Origin: Prochlorococcus sp. AG-388-A04
GTDB lineage: Bacteria > Cyanobacteriota > Cyanobacteriia > PCC-6307 > Cyanobiaceae
Length of the DNA stretch: 64,000 nt
Reading direction: 5' to 3'
NCBI GenBank assembly: GCA_003279935.1
Contig: QCGL01000005.1
Coordinates: 25,954-89,953 of the forward strand
This document shows positions 62,043 through 64,000 of the stretch, one piece after another; the stretch's first letter is position 1; each line of letters opens with the position of its first letter. The notes under the pieces were generated by a model. The model was not told where the DNA came from, searched no databases, and saw nothing but the letters and a program-made list of their open reading frames with translations. A program made the position numbers and the translations under genes.

Positions 62043-64000
62043 TGTCCCATGGATCGTCATCCCTAGAGTTACCATACCTCGAATTTCTAGAATTACTATT
62101 CATTTGATTGTCCCAAGGATCATCATCCCAGTAATCATCTGAAAATAATTCATCTTTTAAAGAGCCAAAGGTATTTTTAATACCTTGTAGTGGATTACTT
62201 TCAACTTTCTTCTCCGCAGCAAATCTTCTATTTAGGCCAAAAAGGGCTTCTTGCAAAGAACTTACAGAAATTTCTAATTCTTGAGGATCATCATCATCTA
62301 TAAATTCTTCAACATCCTGAATTGCAAGTTCTACAGCCCTCTGTTGTCGCTCTGCTCCATATGGTCCAAATTCTAATGAAGCGTCTCTTAATCTCCTCTC
62401 TGCTTGAGCAATTAATGTAAGTGCATTATTTTTCCTATCAATTACTGATCTTTTCATCCTATCTTCCGTTGCTTTTGACTTGGCCTCGGCGATCATCATA
62501 TTAATTTCTTGTTCATTTAAATTTGAACCTCCGGAAATACTTACTGTTTGTTTTCTACCTGTAGTTCTATCAGTTGCACTGACTTCTAGCAATCCATTTG
62601 CGTCAATATCGAAAGCAACTTGTACTTGGGGAATTCCTCTAGGTGCGGGAGGTATACCTGACAATCTAAATTTTCCTAATGATTTGTTTTCTGAAGCCAG
62701 TGGTCTCTCCCCTTGTCTTACTTGAACAACTACTGATGATTGATTGGATTCCGAAGTACTAAAAACATCTGATTGCCTTACTGGTATTGGGGTATTACGT
62801 GGAATAAGAACCTTCATAAGTCCTCCAATAGTTTCTAATCCTAAGGACAATGGTGTTACATCATTTAAAAGTAAATCACGTAAATCTCCACTAATTATTC
62901 CAGATTGTATTGCAGCACCAATTGCAACAACTTCATCAGGATTTACAGACTGACATGGCTCATTAGGAATAAGAGTTTTAACTAATTGTTGAACCATAGG
63001 TATACGAGTACTTCCACCAACAAGGACGACTTCATCAATTTCTTCAGCATTCCAACCAGAATCTTCTAAAGCAATTTGAACAGGTTCAAGCAATCTATCG
63101 AGGAGATCATCAGATAATGATTCAAATAATTTTCTATCGAATTCCTCTTCAATATGTAATGGCCCATCATCACTTGTAGTAATAAAAGGTAAAGAAATTT
63201 TAGTTTTTTGAAGTCCTGACAATTCACATTTAGCTTTTTCAGCTGCTTCTGTAAGTCTTTGAAGTGCTTGCCTATCTCGTCTTAAATCGATCTTATGTTT
63301 CTCAAGAAATCGTTCAGCAATCCAATCTACTATTTTGGAATCAAAATTATTACCTCCGAGTTGAGTATCTCCACAAGTCGCTTTTACATCAAAAACGCCA
63401 TTAGATATCCTTAACAAAGAAACATCAAAAGTCCCTCCGCCTAAATCAAAAACTAGTACGTTATTGGAAGAGCTTTTTTCAAAACCATAGGCTAATGCTG
63501 CTGCTGTTGGTTCATTTAAAATTCTCTCAACTTTTATCCCCGCTAACACAGCAGAATCCTTAGTAGCTTGCCTCTGAGACTCATTAAAATAGGCAGGTAC
63601 AGTAATTACGGCAGAATCGATTGTATCTCCTAAATAAGTTTCTGCATCATTAATTAATTTTCTTATTATCGAACTTATTAATTCTTCAGGGGCATACTCT
63701 CGCTCAGTAAATGGACTTAGAATCCTAACACTACCATTATCATTAGCTTTAACATTATACGGAACAGAAATACTTGTTTCATCAAGTTCATCCCAATCTC
63801 GTCCTATGAATCTTTTTAAGTTATAAAATGTATTTTTAGGATTTAGAACAAGTTGCCTTCGAGCCTGATTACCTATAACAATTTCGGAGTTTTTAGTGAA
63901 TCCAACTATCGAAGGGGTAGTTCTTGTACCCTCTGAATTTGCAATTACAACGGGGCGGCCGGCCTCTATAACTCCTACAACGGAGTTAGTAGTACCTAAA
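62026..64000 (-). CDS. dnaK: Hsp70 chaperone DnaK (5' end outside window)
   Basis: Frame open to window edge: GTTNSVVGVIEAGRPVVIANSEGTRTTPSIVGFTK..., VFDLGGGTFDVSLL, VLVGGSTRIPMVQQLV; tail ends DDDPWDNDYFL. Confidence 0.95.
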   Translation of the reverse strand, partial: LGTTNSVVGVIEAGRPVVIANSEGTRTTPSIVGFTKNSEIVIGNQARRQLVLNPKNTFYNLKRFIGRDWDELDETSISVPYNVKANDNGSVRILSPFTEREYAPEELISSIIRKLINDAETYLGDTIDSAVITVPAYFNESQRQATKDSAVLAGIKVERILNEPTAAALAYGFEKSSSNNVLVFDLGGGTFDVSLLRISNGVFDVKATCGDTQLGGNNFDSKIVDWIAERFLEKHKIDLRRDRQALQRLTEAAEKAKCELSGLQKTKISLPFITTSDDGPLHIEEEFDRKLFESLSDDLLDRLLEPVQIALEDSGWNAEEIDEVVLVGGSTRIPMVQQLVKTLIPNEPCQSVNPDEVVAIGAAIQSGIISGDLRDLLLNDVTPLSLGLETIGGLMKVLIPRNTPIPVRQSDVFSTSESNQSSVVVQVRQGERPLASENKSLGKFRLSGIPPAPRGIPQVQVAFDIDANGLLEVSATDRTTGRKQTVSISGGSNLNEQEINMMIAEAKSKATEDRMKRSVIDRKNNALTLIAQAERRLRDASLEFGPYGAERQQRAVELAIQDVEEFIDDDDPQELEISVSSLQEALFGLNRRFAAEKKVESNPLQGIKNTFGSLKDELFSDDYWDDDPWDNQMNSNSRNSRYGNSRDDDPWDNDYFL

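Overview
This 64 kb window is very AT-rich and gene-dense. Gene content (acsF, hemJ, a Psb30-like peptide, cobN, Ycf20, CCB-type protein, Zam/RNB protein) points to a high-light Prochlorococcus chromosome; the strain cannot be assigned by eye. Most of the window is conserved core housekeeping: mfd (partial), fmt, tldE/tldD, acsF, rpmF, an FtsH homologue, peroxiredoxin, trmL, cobU, lptC, metG, rpsR, rpmG, pheT, metH, ilvE, cobN, hemJ, uvrC, coaD, dacB, dapF, leuS, pgi, purN, argC, ribBA, ppiB, dnaJ and dnaK (partial). About 6.5 kb (16.85-23.43 kb) is an accessory region of tiny ORFs with two tRNAs, structured leaders, a terminator and one frameshifted ORF. Best leads: (1) an FtsH homologue whose HEAGH zinc motif reads NEGGR; (2) an RNase R/II-like protein with no recognisable RNB catalytic motifs, alongside a second, short RNB protein that keeps them; (3) a cluster of 16-nt near-palindromes (consensus AGTCTTATATTAGACT) next to a gene for a ribbon-helix-helix + J-domain-like protein; (4) two structured leaders before tiny ORFs, reminiscent of glutamine-riboswitch/downstream-peptide RNAs, one predicted to sequester its start codon; (5) a small RHH-like gene bracketed by AGTGTCACA repeats. 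No rRNA, CRISPR array, integrase or transposase was seen. All product calls are from reading translations and motifs; no database search was run.
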